Both the position numbers and the translations under genes were made by a program. The notes beneath the pieces are model-generated. The model ran no database searches, was not told the DNA's origin, and saw only the letters and a program-made list of their open reading frames with translations. DNA of 64,000 nt. It comes from Acidobacteriota bacterium. GTDB taxonomy: Bacteria > Acidobacteriota > Vicinamibacteria > Vicinamibacterales > UBA2999. Shown here piece after piece: positions 53,611-60,275 of this stretch (position 1 is its first letter; each line of letters begins with the position of its first letter). The stretch spans positions 151,343 through 215,342 of the forward strand of contig JAEUQR010000005.1 of assembly GCA_016789705.1 (NCBI GenBank), written 5' to 3'.

Positions 53611-54198
53611 TCACTGAATGACGACGGCCTGGCCGGTCGAGACATCGATGCGTTCGATCTCGGAAGGGAGTTCGAACGGTTCTTCGAGCCGTACGCCCGA
53701 GGGGTTGTCGGCCGAGCGCGTGTAATACGCCAGCAGTTCGGCGACGAAGACCCGCGGCACCGGGATGCCGTCCACCGTCGCGGTCTCGAGGAGGAAGCGG
53801 CCCTTCCCCGCCGACGTGGCGAGCGTGCCGGTCACGTGTACCGGCAGCCGGCCGCTCAGATACGCCGTGGGGTCGAACCAGCCGCCCGCGCTCTTCTTCC
53901 GCACGCCGTCGAGATCGGCGGTGACCACAGTGGTGATGCGGTTGCCCCCGATGAACTGCACGCTCGGCTCGGTGAGGCCGGTGGGCAGCCATGTGTTCGC
54001 CCGGTAGCGCAGGTAGGCGTTCATCTCCGTCTGGCTGAAGACGGTGCGGCGCGCCGGCGCGGCCGCCTGCTTCACCGCGCGCATCACCGCCTGCAGTTTC
54101 GCGTAGGCGGCATCGGCCTGCGCCTGCAGCGACGACTGCGCGGCAGCGGACGTGGCCATCGCCACGGTCAGGAGAGCCAGCACGAATCTGGTGCGCAT
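53611..54198 (-). CDS. Exported protein of unknown function
   Basis: This 195-residue protein has a signal peptide (MRTRFVLALLTVAMATSAAAQ). The mature part contains VFSQTEMNAYLRYRANTWLP, ITTVVTADLDGVRKKSAGGWFDPTAYL and VTGTLATSAGKGRFLLETATVDGIPVP. The pattern of a cell-envelope lipid-binding beta-taco (LmeA/DUF2993-like) is faint, and I do not assign a family. It lies downstream of the Spy-like gene of the ECF module, with its own TACAAT promoter, so it may be a target of the sigma factor or act independently. Confidence 0.65.
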   Translation of the reverse strand: MRTRFVLALLTVAMATSAAAQSSLQAQADAAYAKLQAVMRAVKQAAAPARRTVFSQTEMNAYLRYRANTWLPTGLTEPSVQFIGGNRITTVVTADLDGVRKKSAGGWFDPTAYLSGRLPVHVTGTLATSAGKGRFLLETATVDGIPVPRVFVAELLAYYTRSADNPSGVRLEEPFELPSEIERIDVSTGQAVVIQ

Positions 54199-54213
54199 CG
54201 GGTTGCCCTCGAT

Positions 54214-54233
54214 CCCGGCGAGGCGGTGCCGGG
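54214..54233. repeat. Hairpin in the leader of the exported-protein gene
   Basis: A 6-bp GC stem (54214-54219 with 54228-54233) lies in the leader between the TACAAT at 54243-54248 and the ATG at 54198. It is followed by GAGGG, a weak ribosome binding site. Confidence 0.3.
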
Positions 54234-54242
54234 GCTGCCGCC

Positions 54243-54248
54243 ATTGTA
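54243..54248 (-). promoter_or_regulatory. -10 TACAAT for the exported-protein gene
   Basis: TACAAT on the minus strand gives a leader of about 37 bases that contains a small hairpin. It suggests this gene can be transcribed apart from the sigma-factor operon. Confidence 0.45.
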
Positions 54249-54270
54249 GCGCGCCCGCTCGGGCGCGGCG

Positions 54271-54816
54271 CTACTGCTGCCGGCGCTGCAGGCGCTGCTG
54301 CCGCGCGTTCTGCCGGGCGCGCAGCATGAGCTCCAGCTTGCGGCGCTCGAGCTGGTCTTCGAAGACCCGGAAGCGCGCCTGCTGCCGCGGATCGAGCAGC
54401 GCGTCGAGCTCGGTGTAGGCCTTGCGGACCTCGGCGGCGCTGCGCGATTCGAGCTCCTGCAGCGCGGCGAGCTGCGCTTTGAGCGCCGCGTCGTCGGCGG
54501 GACGGGCGGCGCGTGGCGCGCTCATCCGCGCCAGGTCGACGAGCAGCGCGGCGCGCGACGTCAGATGGCGGCGGCGCGTGTCCTGCAGCGCCCTGAGGCG
54601 CGTGAGGAACGGCGCGTACTGCTGGTCGCTCAGGCCGAGCGTCTGCTGCGCCTCCATGACGAAGTAGGCGTCGAACAGCCGCTGGATCTCGACCGGCCGC
54701 AGATCGGCCGCGTCGGCGGGCGGCGCCGGTGTCTGGGCGAACGACGGCAGCGCCGCTCCAATGAGTGCGGCGAGGGCGAGCAGGGCGGATGACAGAGCAG
54801 ATCGCAGGCGCGTCAT
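54271..54816 (-). CDS. Spy/CpxP-like periplasmic protein
   Basis: This 181-residue protein has a signal peptide (ALLALAALIGAALPSFAQ, about residues 11-28) and a long helical, charged region with the LTxxQ-type element LGLSDQQYAPFLTRLRALQ (about residues 61-79) and LDPRQQARFRVFEDQLERRKLELMLRARQNARQQR at the end. Spy/CpxP proteins are envelope-stress chaperones. The ATG overlaps the anti-sigma stop (ATGA), which places it in the ECF operon. The C-terminal Arg/Gln-rich tail is unusual. Confidence 0.7.
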   Translation of the reverse strand: MTRLRSALSSALLALAALIGAALPSFAQTPAPPADAADLRPVEIQRLFDAYFVMEAQQTLGLSDQQYAPFLTRLRALQDTRRRHLTSRAALLVDLARMSAPRAARPADDAALKAQLAALQELESRSAAEVRKAYTELDALLDPRQQARFRVFEDQLERRKLELMLRARQNARQQRLQRRQQ

Positions 54817-55430
54817 GACTTGGGCCGCTCCACGGCCGATTGCAGCAGGGCGGCGAGCGCGTCGCGTTCGTCCGCGGTGAGCGCCGCGGCGGCGATGTCG
54901 AGATCGGGCAGGCGCGTGACACCGAGCGCGTCCCAGCCGCCTTCGGGTAGCGTCGATGCGAGGTCGGCCATCATCGCGAGGGCATCGTCGGCGGTGGACA
55001 CGGCGGCCTCGGCCGCAGGTTCGTCGACGACGCCATCGGCGACTTCGAACGACCTCGCGCCGTCGGTGATCGTCCACGTGATGTCGCTCGCGCCCGCGCC
55101 TGCCGGTGACACCGCGTCAATGGCCGACGCGATCGCCATGACCACCAGCGCGAGCCCGGCAATCGGCACGAGCACGTCGAGGCGCAGCCACGCCCGCCAG
55201 CCCGTGGCCGGCGACGCGGCGACGGCGGCCTGCACACGCGCGTTCACGCCCGGCCAGAACAGCGGCGAGGGCTCCGGCACGTCGGCACTCAGCGCGGCCG
55301 CGAGCACCTCGCGCACGTCGGTGGCGGTGGCGGCGCAGGCGGCGCACGTGGCGAGGTGCGCCTCGCGATCCGCGGCGAGCGCGCCGTCCACGAGGTCCAC
55401 GAATTCGTCGGGGGTGAGGCAGGGGGTCAT
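54813..55430 (-). CDS. Anti-sigma factor with zinc-finger-like N-terminus
   Basis: This 205-residue protein has an N-terminal ZAS-like segment with HLATCAACAATATDV (about residues 24-38), one membrane segment (LVPIAGLALVVMAIASAI, about residues 90-107) and an acidic, mostly alpha-helical C-terminal domain. The layout matches membrane-bound anti-sigma factors that hold an ECF sigma factor until a stress signal. It starts 4 bases inside the sigma gene end (ATGA), the usual arrangement for such pairs. The ATG at 55430 is the start. Confidence 0.78.
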   Translation of the reverse strand: MTPCLTPDEFVDLVDGALAADREAHLATCAACAATATDVREVLAAALSADVPEPSPLFWPGVNARVQAAVAASPATGWRAWLRLDVLVPIAGLALVVMAIASAIDAVSPAGAGASDITWTITDGARSFEVADGVVDEPAAEAAVSTADDALAMMADLASTLPEGGWDALGVTRLPDLDIAAAALTADERDALAALLQSAVERPKS

Positions 55431-55984
55431 ACGAGCGGCTCCAGCCGCTTCTTCAGGTTGGCGAGCGCGTGGAACACGTTGGCTTTCACCGCGCCCACGC
55501 TCGTGCCGACGATGTCGGCCACTTCCTGATGCGACAGCTCGTGATACGTGCGCAGGATGAGCGCCGCACGCTGCCGGGGCGGCAACGAGTTCACGGCCGC
55601 GCGCACCATCGCCTGGCGCTCGGCGGCGTCTATGGCGGCGCCCGGCGCCGGTTGGCGCTGGTCGGCCACGAGGTCGAAATCCACGACGTCGGTCTTCGGC
55701 GTCTTGAGGCTCACGCGGTTGAGACAGACGTTCACGGCGATGCGGTAGATCCAGGTGCTGAAGCGGGCCTGGCCGCGGAACGAGCCGAGGGCCTTCCAGG
55801 CGCGCACGAACGTGTCCTGCGTGAGGTCGGCGGCGTCCTCGTGATGGTTCACGAACCGGTAGCACACCTGATACACGCTGCGCCGGTGCCGCGTGACGAG
55901 CACGTCGAAGGCGGCCGTGTCGCCGCCGATCGCCGCCTCCACGAGCGCGGCATCGTCGAGCGGCGCCTCCGGGGCGTCACTCAT
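55427..55984 (-). CDS. ECF-family RNA polymerase sigma factor
   Basis: This 185-residue protein has sigma-70 region 2 (YQVCYRFVNHHEDAADLTQDTFVRAWKALGSFRGQARFSTWIYRIAVNVCLN, about residues 36-86) and region 4 (VNSLPPRQRAALILRTYHELSHQEVADIVGTSVGAVKANVFHALANLKKRL, about residues 128-178). Region 3 is absent, as expected for ECF factors. The ATG at 55984 gives a normal ECF N-terminus; an upstream ATG at 56032 is the alternative and would add 16 residues. The anti-sigma gene overlaps its stop. A candidate autoregulatory promoter is at 56055-56080. Confidence 0.93.
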   Translation of the reverse strand: MSDAPEAPLDDAALVEAAIGGDTAAFDVLVTRHRRSVYQVCYRFVNHHEDAADLTQDTFVRAWKALGSFRGQARFSTWIYRIAVNVCLNRVSLKTPKTDVVDFDLVADQRQPAPGAAIDAAERQAMVRAAVNSLPPRQRAALILRTYHELSHQEVADIVGTSVGAVKANVFHALANLKKRLEPLV

Positions 55985-56054
55985 CGGCGTGGCGCCCAGG
56001 GGCCAGGGAGTTGCGGTGGCATCGGCACGCATGACACGAGGTCTCGAACCGTTG

Positions 56055-56080
56055 GACAGGGCGTCCCGGCGGAAGGTTAC
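56055..56080 (-). promoter_or_regulatory. Candidate ECF-type promoter of the sigma-factor operon
   Basis: GTAACC (56080-56075) and GTC (56057-56055) are separated by 17 bases on the minus strand, resembling the ECF AAC -35 and GTC -10 pattern. The -35 overlaps the stop codon of the kinase gene. It fits a self-regulated ECF operon. Confidence 0.35.
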
Positions 56081-57021
56081 ATCCGCCCGCCGAGAAAGGC
56101 GCGCAATTCCGTAAGGGTCGGGGTGGCCGTGCGGGCGCCGAGGCCGCGGCACTTGAGGGCCGCGACCGCGTTGGCCCAGCGGAGTGCGTCCTCGACCTCG
56201 GTGGTGTCGCCGCCGTGCAGCCACGCGGCCACGAAGCCGGCCCGGAAAACGTCGCCGGCCCCCGTCGAGTCCACGACCGGCACGCGGAACGCCGGCGTGC
56301 GGACCTCGTGTCCGGCCACGCGCGCCAGGCTGCCCTCCTCGCCGAGCGTCACGCAGACCACCGGCGCCCCGGTGTCCGCCTGCATGCGGGCCAGGGCCAG
56401 GCCCAGTGAGGAGGCGCCGGTCAGTGCGGCCGGAAACGCCGCGGCGGCGATGATGACGTCGATGCTGCGCAGCAGCCGGTCGGTGCCCGGCAGCGTCGTG
56501 TCGATGTCGACGACCGTGCGGGTGCCGCTCCGCCGCGCGTGCTCGGCGGCTGCCGTTGCCGCCGCGACTTCCGTGCCGTCGAGGTAGAGCACGCGCACCG
56601 CGTCGATGGTGCGGGCGGGGACATCCGCCGGTGTCATCACCAGCCCCGGGTCACGATAGCCGAGCACCGTGCGCGTCCCCGACCGCCGGTCCACGAGGAT
56701 GACGGCCACACGGCTGGTGACGCCGGCCACCGTCACGACATTCGAGACGTCGATGCCTTCGGCCACCAGACTCTCGAGGCCACGCCGGCCGTAGTCGTCG
56801 TCGCCGACGCGGCCGATATAGCGCGTCTTCAGGCCGAGCCGGGCCATCGCCACGGCGGCCGTGGCGGACTGTCCGCCGGGTCGTTCGGTGAGGCCCGCCA
56901 GGGCCATCTTGGTGTCGGGGGCGGGATGACCGTCGAGTTCCGCCAGCAGATCGATGCTGTTCTCGCCGACGGCCAGGACGTCGTCCGAGCGGCCGGCCGG
57001 CAGCGTCAGGGGAATGCGCAC
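56077..57021 (-). CDS. PfkB-family carbohydrate kinase
   Basis: This 314-residue ribokinase/PfkB protein has ERPGGQSATAAVAMARLGLKTRYIGRVGDDDYGRRG (the family Gly-rich opening, about residues 35-70), a central sheet, and the second signature VDSTGAGDVFRAGFVAAWLHGG (about residues 250-271) with the catalytic Asp in GAGD. The sugar or nucleoside substrate is not clear. The GTG at 57021 is 8 bases from a TAGAAT -10. It is divergent from lexA. Confidence 0.85.
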   Translation of the reverse strand: MRIPLTLPAGRSDDVLAVGENSIDLLAELDGHPAPDTKMALAGLTERPGGQSATAAVAMARLGLKTRYIGRVGDDDYGRRGLESLVAEGIDVSNVVTVAGVTSRVAVILVDRRSGTRTVLGYRDPGLVMTPADVPARTIDAVRVLYLDGTEVAAATAAAEHARRSGTRTVVDIDTTLPGTDRLLRSIDVIIAAAAFPAALTGASSLGLALARMQADTGAPVVCVTLGEEGSLARVAGHEVRTPAFRVPVVDSTGAGDVFRAGFVAAWLHGGDTTEVEDALRWANAVAALKCRGLGARTATPTLTELRAFLGGRM

Positions 57022-57029
57022 GCGGCGGC

Positions 57030-57035
57030 ATTCTA
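57030..57035 (-). promoter_or_regulatory. -10 TAGAAT giving leaderless kinase mRNA
   Basis: TAGAAT on the minus strand ends 8 bases before the GTG at 57021. Confidence 0.5.
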
Positions 57036-57056
57036 CCGGCTCGGCGGGAATGGCGC

Positions 57057-57085
57057 TGGTTTTCGCTTTTTGTTTGGGGTAAGAT
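57057..57085 (+). promoter_or_regulatory. lexA promoter (TGGTTT-N17-TAAGAT)
   Basis: The -35-like TGGTTT (57057-57062), a 17-base spacer and the -10 TAAGAT (57080-57085) place the start site near 57092, just before the palindrome at 57099-57112. Confidence 0.5.
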
Positions 57086-57098
57086 GCCGCTGCGACTC

Positions 57099-57112
57099 GA
57101 ACCTTTCGGTTC
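57099..57112. promoter_or_regulatory. Candidate LexA operator GAACC-N4-GGTTC
   Basis: A perfect 14-bp palindrome lies between the -10 and the ribosome binding site of lexA, just downstream of the predicted start site. It resembles Gram-positive LexA boxes (GAAC-N4-GTTC) but has a 6-base instead of a 4-base centre between the GAAC/GTTC halves. Confidence 0.55.
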
Positions 57113-57136
57113 TTTCTTCGCCATCCGGAGGCCGCC

Positions 57137-57745
57137 GTGCAACCGCTCACCAAGCGCCAGCGAGAGATTCTCGACTACCTGAACGAGTTCATCCAGCAGC
57201 ACGGCTACGCGCCGAGCCTGGAGGAAATCGGCGCGCGCTTCGGCCTCTCGTCACTCGCCACCGTGCACAAGCACATGACGAATCTCGAGACGAAGGGATT
57301 CATCAAGCGCTCGTGGAACCGCAGCCGGTCGGTCGAACTGCTCGCCGGGCCGAGCGGCAGCCGTGCGGTGGACGTGCCGCTGCTCGGCTACGTGGCCGCC
57401 GGCCAGCCGATCGAAGCCATCGCCTCGAACGAGACGATCTCGGTGCCCGAGGCCCTGCTCGGCAACCGTCGCGACACCTACGTGCTGCGCGTGCGTGGGA
57501 ACTCGATGATCGACGAGCAGATTCGCGACGGCGACTGGGTGGTCGTGGAAGATCGCAAGACCGCCAACAACGGCGAGATGGTGGTGGCCCTGCTCAAGGA
57601 CAGCGACGTCACGCTGAAGACGTTCTATCGCGACAACGGACGCATCCGCCTGCAGCCGGCGAATGTCACGATGGATCCGATCTACGCGGACCCGGCCGAC
57701 GTGCAGATTCAGGGCGTGGTCGTGGGGGTCATGCGCCGCTACTGA
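57137..57745 (+). CDS. lexA: LexA repressor (SOS regulator)
   Basis: This 202-residue protein has the N-terminal winged helix (LTKRQREILDYLNEFIQQHGYAPSLEEIGARFGLSSLATVHKHM), a linker and the S24 peptidase domain with the cleavage site Ala-Gly in LGYVAAGQPIE (about residues 91-92), catalytic Ser in RGNSMIDEQIRDGD (about 127) and Lys in VALLKDSDVTLK (about 164). RecA filaments trigger self-cleavage and derepress SOS genes. A GGAGG ribosome binding site precedes the GTG. A palindrome at 57099-57112 is the likely autoregulatory operator. Confidence 0.97.
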   Translation: MQPLTKRQREILDYLNEFIQQHGYAPSLEEIGARFGLSSLATVHKHMTNLETKGFIKRSWNRSRSVELLAGPSGSRAVDVPLLGYVAAGQPIEAIASNETISVPEALLGNRRDTYVLRVRGNSMIDEQIRDGDWVVVEDRKTANNGEMVVALLKDSDVTLKTFYRDNGRIRLQPANVTMDPIYADPADVQIQGVVVGVMRRY

Positions 57746-57761
57746 CGCGCGGACGGCCTGA

Positions 57762-57767
57762 TATGCT
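57762..57767 (+). promoter_or_regulatory. -10 TATGCT giving leaderless DUF3467 mRNA
   Basis: TATGCT ends 7 bases before the ATG at 57775, just after the lexA stop. Confidence 0.5.
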
Positions 57768-57774
57768 GGCGGGC

Positions 57775-58086
57775 ATGGCCGACCACAAGCAGATCAACTT
57801 CACGATCGTTCCCGACGACGCGCCGGGCCCGGATCGCCAGTACGCCAACTTCTGCGCGGTCGCACACACGCCGTTCGATTTCACGCTCACCTTCTGTGAG
57901 GTGGCGCCGCTCTCCGAGAAGGAGATCCGCGACGCCGAGCAGGAGCATCTCGTCAAGGCGCCCGTGCGCGCGAAGATCGTGCTGCCGGTGCAGTTCATCG
58001 GCCCGCTCATCGCCGCCCTGCAGGAGAACCTGCGCGTCTACACGGAATCCACGCAGAACCAGGGGCCGAAGGGGCCGGTGCACTGA
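57775..58086 (+). CDS. DUF3467 family protein
   Basis: This 103-residue protein matches the DUF3467 pattern, with YANFCAVAHTPFDFTLTFCEV, KAPVRAKIVLPVQFIGPLIAALQENLRVYTE and a polar tail. The family is widespread but its function is unknown. It lies between lexA and nth, with nth starting 1 base after its stop, so it is probably co-transcribed with nth, a zincin and ksgA. This hints at a link to DNA damage or stress, but that is only inference from the context. Confidence 0.85.
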   Translation: MADHKQINFTIVPDDAPGPDRQYANFCAVAHTPFDFTLTFCEVAPLSEKEIRDAEQEHLVKAPVRAKIVLPVQFIGPLIAALQENLRVYTESTQNQGPKGPVH

Positions 58087-58087
58087 C

Positions 58088-58843
58088 GTGCCCGACGCCT
58101 CGCGCGACGCCGCCTTGATCTTCGCGGCGCTCGCCACCCATCACCCCGGGGCCGACACCGAACTGGCCTTCAGGAACGCGTTCGAGCTGCTCGTGGCCAC
58201 CGTGCTCTCGGCGCAGTCGACCGACCGCCGCGTGAACGAGGTGACGCCGGCGCTCTTCGCGCGGTATCCCGACGCCCGCGCGCTCGCCGCCGCCGCGCCG
58301 GCCGATGTCGAGACGCTCATCCACTCGACCGGCTTCTTCCGGCAGAAAGCCAGGGCGGTCATCGGACTGTCGCAGGCGCTCGTCGATGGTCATCGCGGCG
58401 CCGTGCCGGCCGAGATGGACGCGCTCGTGGCGCTGCCGGGCGTGGGACGGAAGACCGCCAACGTCGTGCTGGGGCATGCGCTCGGCGTGCCGGGCTTCCC
58501 CGTCGATCGCCACGTGCTGCGCGTGGCCGCGCGGCTCGGTCTCATCCACACCGACGACCCGGTGAAGGCCGAAACGGCGCTCACGGCGCTCTATCCGAAG
58601 ACGCAGTGGACGCGCGTCTCCGACACGCTCATCCTGCATGGCCGGCGCATCTGCGGGCCGACGCCGTCGTGTGACCTCTGCCACGCGCGCCATCTCTGTC
58701 CGCACGCCGTGACCGGGGTCCGCAAGGCGCGTCCGGCAGCCGCGACGGCCGCGAAGAAGGCCGCAAAGGTCGCGCGCACGCCGAAGGCGCCGCGGTCCGC
58801 GACTGCGGCGACGCCGGCCGGGTCCCCGCGGTCGCGCCGATGA
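58088..58843 (+). CDS. nth: Endonuclease III
   Basis: This 251-residue base-excision repair enzyme has the helix-hairpin-helix LPGVGRKTANVVLGHALGVPGFPVDRHVLRVAARLG, with the catalytic Lys in GRKTAN and Asp in PVDRHV, and a [4Fe-4S] cluster motif with Cys residues in RRICGPTPSCDLCHARHLCPH. It cleaves oxidised pyrimidines and nicks the backbone. A Lys/Ala/Arg-rich tail of about 35 residues (from about 216) follows the cluster; this is extra compared with E. coli Nth and may bind DNA. The GTG at 58088 follows the DUF3467 stop by 1 base. Confidence 0.93.
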   Translation: MPDASRDAALIFAALATHHPGADTELAFRNAFELLVATVLSAQSTDRRVNEVTPALFARYPDARALAAAAPADVETLIHSTGFFRQKARAVIGLSQALVDGHRGAVPAEMDALVALPGVGRKTANVVLGHALGVPGFPVDRHVLRVAARLGLIHTDDPVKAETALTALYPKTQWTRVSDTLILHGRRICGPTPSCDLCHARHLCPHAVTGVRKARPAAATAAKKAAKVARTPKAPRSATAATPAGSPRSRR

Positions 58844-59274
58844 CCCGCGACGCGTTCCGGACGCTCGTGGCGGAAGCCATCGATTCGATTCCGCCACGCT
58901 TCGCGCAGCACGTGAAGAACGTCGCCATTGTCATCGAAGAGACGCCCTCGGCGGAGCTGCTCGACGAGATGGGCATCGAGCCGCCCGACACGCTGCTCGG
59001 TCTCTACCAGGGCACGCCACTGCCCGAGCGGCGCTGGGATCACGGCAATGACCTGCCGGATCGCGTGCTGCTCTTCCAGCGGCCCATCGAAGAGGACGCC
59101 GAAGAGGACGGTGACATCGTGGGGGTCATCGGCGAGACGCTCATTCACGAGCTCGGTCACTACTTCGGCATGAGCGAAGACGAGATCATGGCGATCGAAG
59201 AGCGCTACTGGCGCGGCGAGCCCGAGCCGGACGCCGAGCCGGCGAATGACGCCTCCGGAGAGCCGCCGCGATGA
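58840..59274 (+). CDS. Zincin-like metallopeptidase family protein (DUF1025 type)
   Basis: This 144-residue protein has the zinc-binding HExxH motif in GETLIHELGHYFGMSEDE (about residues 102-119), with a further Asp/Glu nearby as third ligand. The N-terminal half (FRTLVAEAIDSIPPRFAQHVKNVAIVIEETPS) is typical of the short minigluzincin family. It may be a small protease or a non-catalytic metal protein. The C-terminal tail is acidic. Both ends overlap the nth and ksgA genes by 4 bases. Confidence 0.85.
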   Translation: MTRDAFRTLVAEAIDSIPPRFAQHVKNVAIVIEETPSAELLDEMGIEPPDTLLGLYQGTPLPERRWDHGNDLPDRVLLFQRPIEEDAEEDGDIVGVIGETLIHELGHYFGMSEDEIMAIEERYWRGEPEPDAEPANDASGEPPR

Positions 59275-60107
59275 TCCGCGCCCGCAAGCGCTTCGGCCAG
59301 CATTTCCTCGAGCCCGTCTGGGCGGCGCGTGTGGCCGAGGCCTGCCAGCCGCAACCCGACGACCAGATGGTCGAGATCGGCCCCGGCACGGGGGCCATCA
59401 CGCTGCCGCTCGTGCCGCGGGTGGGCCGCCTGCTCGCCTTCGAGGTCGACCGCGATCTGGCGGCGCGACTCGTGGCCCGGCAGGTGCCCGGACTCACCGT
59501 GCATACCGGCGATGTCCTCGAAGACGACGTGGACGCCGTGCTCGACGGCTGGCTGGCGGCCGGGCGCGCCGATCGGGCGTTCCGCGTCGTCGGCAACCTG
59601 CCGTACAACATCTCGTCGCCGATTCTCTACATGCTCGCCCGCTGGTGGCGGCGCTGGCCCGGCCTCGTCGACGCCACGGTGATGCTGCAGGCGGATGTGG
59701 CCGACCGGCTCGTGGCGAAGCCCTCGACGGGCGAGTACGGCGTGCTGACCCTCCTCGCGTCGATGTCGGCCGAGGTGACGCGGGTGCTCGACCTGCCGCC
59801 GGGCGCGTTCCGCCCGCAGCCCAAGGTGCGTTCGACGCTCGTCCGCCTCCGCTTCCGCGCGCCTGAGCCGCCGGTGCCCCATCCTGAGGTCGTCGACCGC
59901 CTCGTCCGCGTTGCCTTCACGCAGCGGCGCAAGACCCTGGCGAACACCCTCAAGGCCGTAGCCGGCGCCGACGGGCTCGAGATCGGGGCGGTGCTCTCGG
60001 CCGCCGGGCTCGACGGACGGCGCCGCCCGGAGACCCTGCACCTCGTTGAATACTCGGCACTTGCGGACGCCTGGGTGGCCGCTCGCCGGGCGCCGTCTGT
60101 GCTATAG
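59271..60107 (+). CDS. ksgA: 16S rRNA (A1518/A1519)-N6,N6-dimethyltransferase
   Basis: This 278-residue enzyme has KRFGQHFLEP, SAM motif I MVEIGPGTGAITLPLV (about residues 34-49), LAFEVDRDLAARL and the catalytic NLPYNISSPILYML (about residue 110). It dimethylates two adenines in helix 45 of 16S rRNA. The ATG overlaps the stop of the zincin gene. The stop codon lies inside the TATAGT -10 of the rnj leader. Confidence 0.96.
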   Translation: MIRARKRFGQHFLEPVWAARVAEACQPQPDDQMVEIGPGTGAITLPLVPRVGRLLAFEVDRDLAARLVARQVPGLTVHTGDVLEDDVDAVLDGWLAAGRADRAFRVVGNLPYNISSPILYMLARWWRRWPGLVDATVMLQADVADRLVAKPSTGEYGVLTLLASMSAEVTRVLDLPPGAFRPQPKVRSTLVRLRFRAPEPPVPHPEVVDRLVRVAFTQRRKTLANTLKAVAGADGLEIGAVLSAAGLDGRRRPETLHLVEYSALADAWVAARRAPSVL

Positions 60108-60108
60108 T
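60103..60108 (+). promoter_or_regulatory. -10 TATAGT of rnj, overlapping the ksgA stop
   Basis: TATAGT gives a start site near 60115 and a leader of about 160 bases before the rnj ATG. Confidence 0.5.
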
Positions 60109-60135
60109 TTCGCCCAACCCGCCTGTTGTTCTTTC

Positions 60136-60227
60136 GGGGCGTCCCAGCGTCCTGAGCGTCGGTGATCGTGCGTCGATGGCGTAGCCATCGATAACCGACA
60201 AAGCACGGAGGCCCCTTCGCCAGAAGG
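60136..60227 (+). ncRNA. Candidate structured 5' leader RNA of rnj (pseudoknot)
   Basis: The leader between the -10 at 60103-60108 and the rnj ATG folds on paper into nested stems. GGGGC (60136-60140) pairs with GCCCC (60211-60215) and encloses GTCGGT (60158-60163) with ACCGAC (60194-60199). Inside is a hairpin CGATGGC/GCCATCG (60174-60180 with 60184-60190, GTA loop). CGTGC (60167-60171) can pair with GCACG (60203-60207), making an H-type pseudoknot. A competing hairpin CCTTC/GAAGG (60214-60227) would break the outer stem. I cannot match it to a known riboswitch; it may be an autoregulatory site for RNase J. Confidence 0.45.
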
Positions 60228-60275
60228 TGCATCCTGCTTCGCGCCGTCTCCGGACCTGTTCCGGCTGGGATTCGT

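Noticed and set aside
60227..60275. A small upstream reading frame in the rnj leader from the GTG at 60227
   Set aside because: It has no plausible protein, runs on out of frame over rnj, and its start lies about 15 bases after the GGAGG, too far for a good ribosome binding site.
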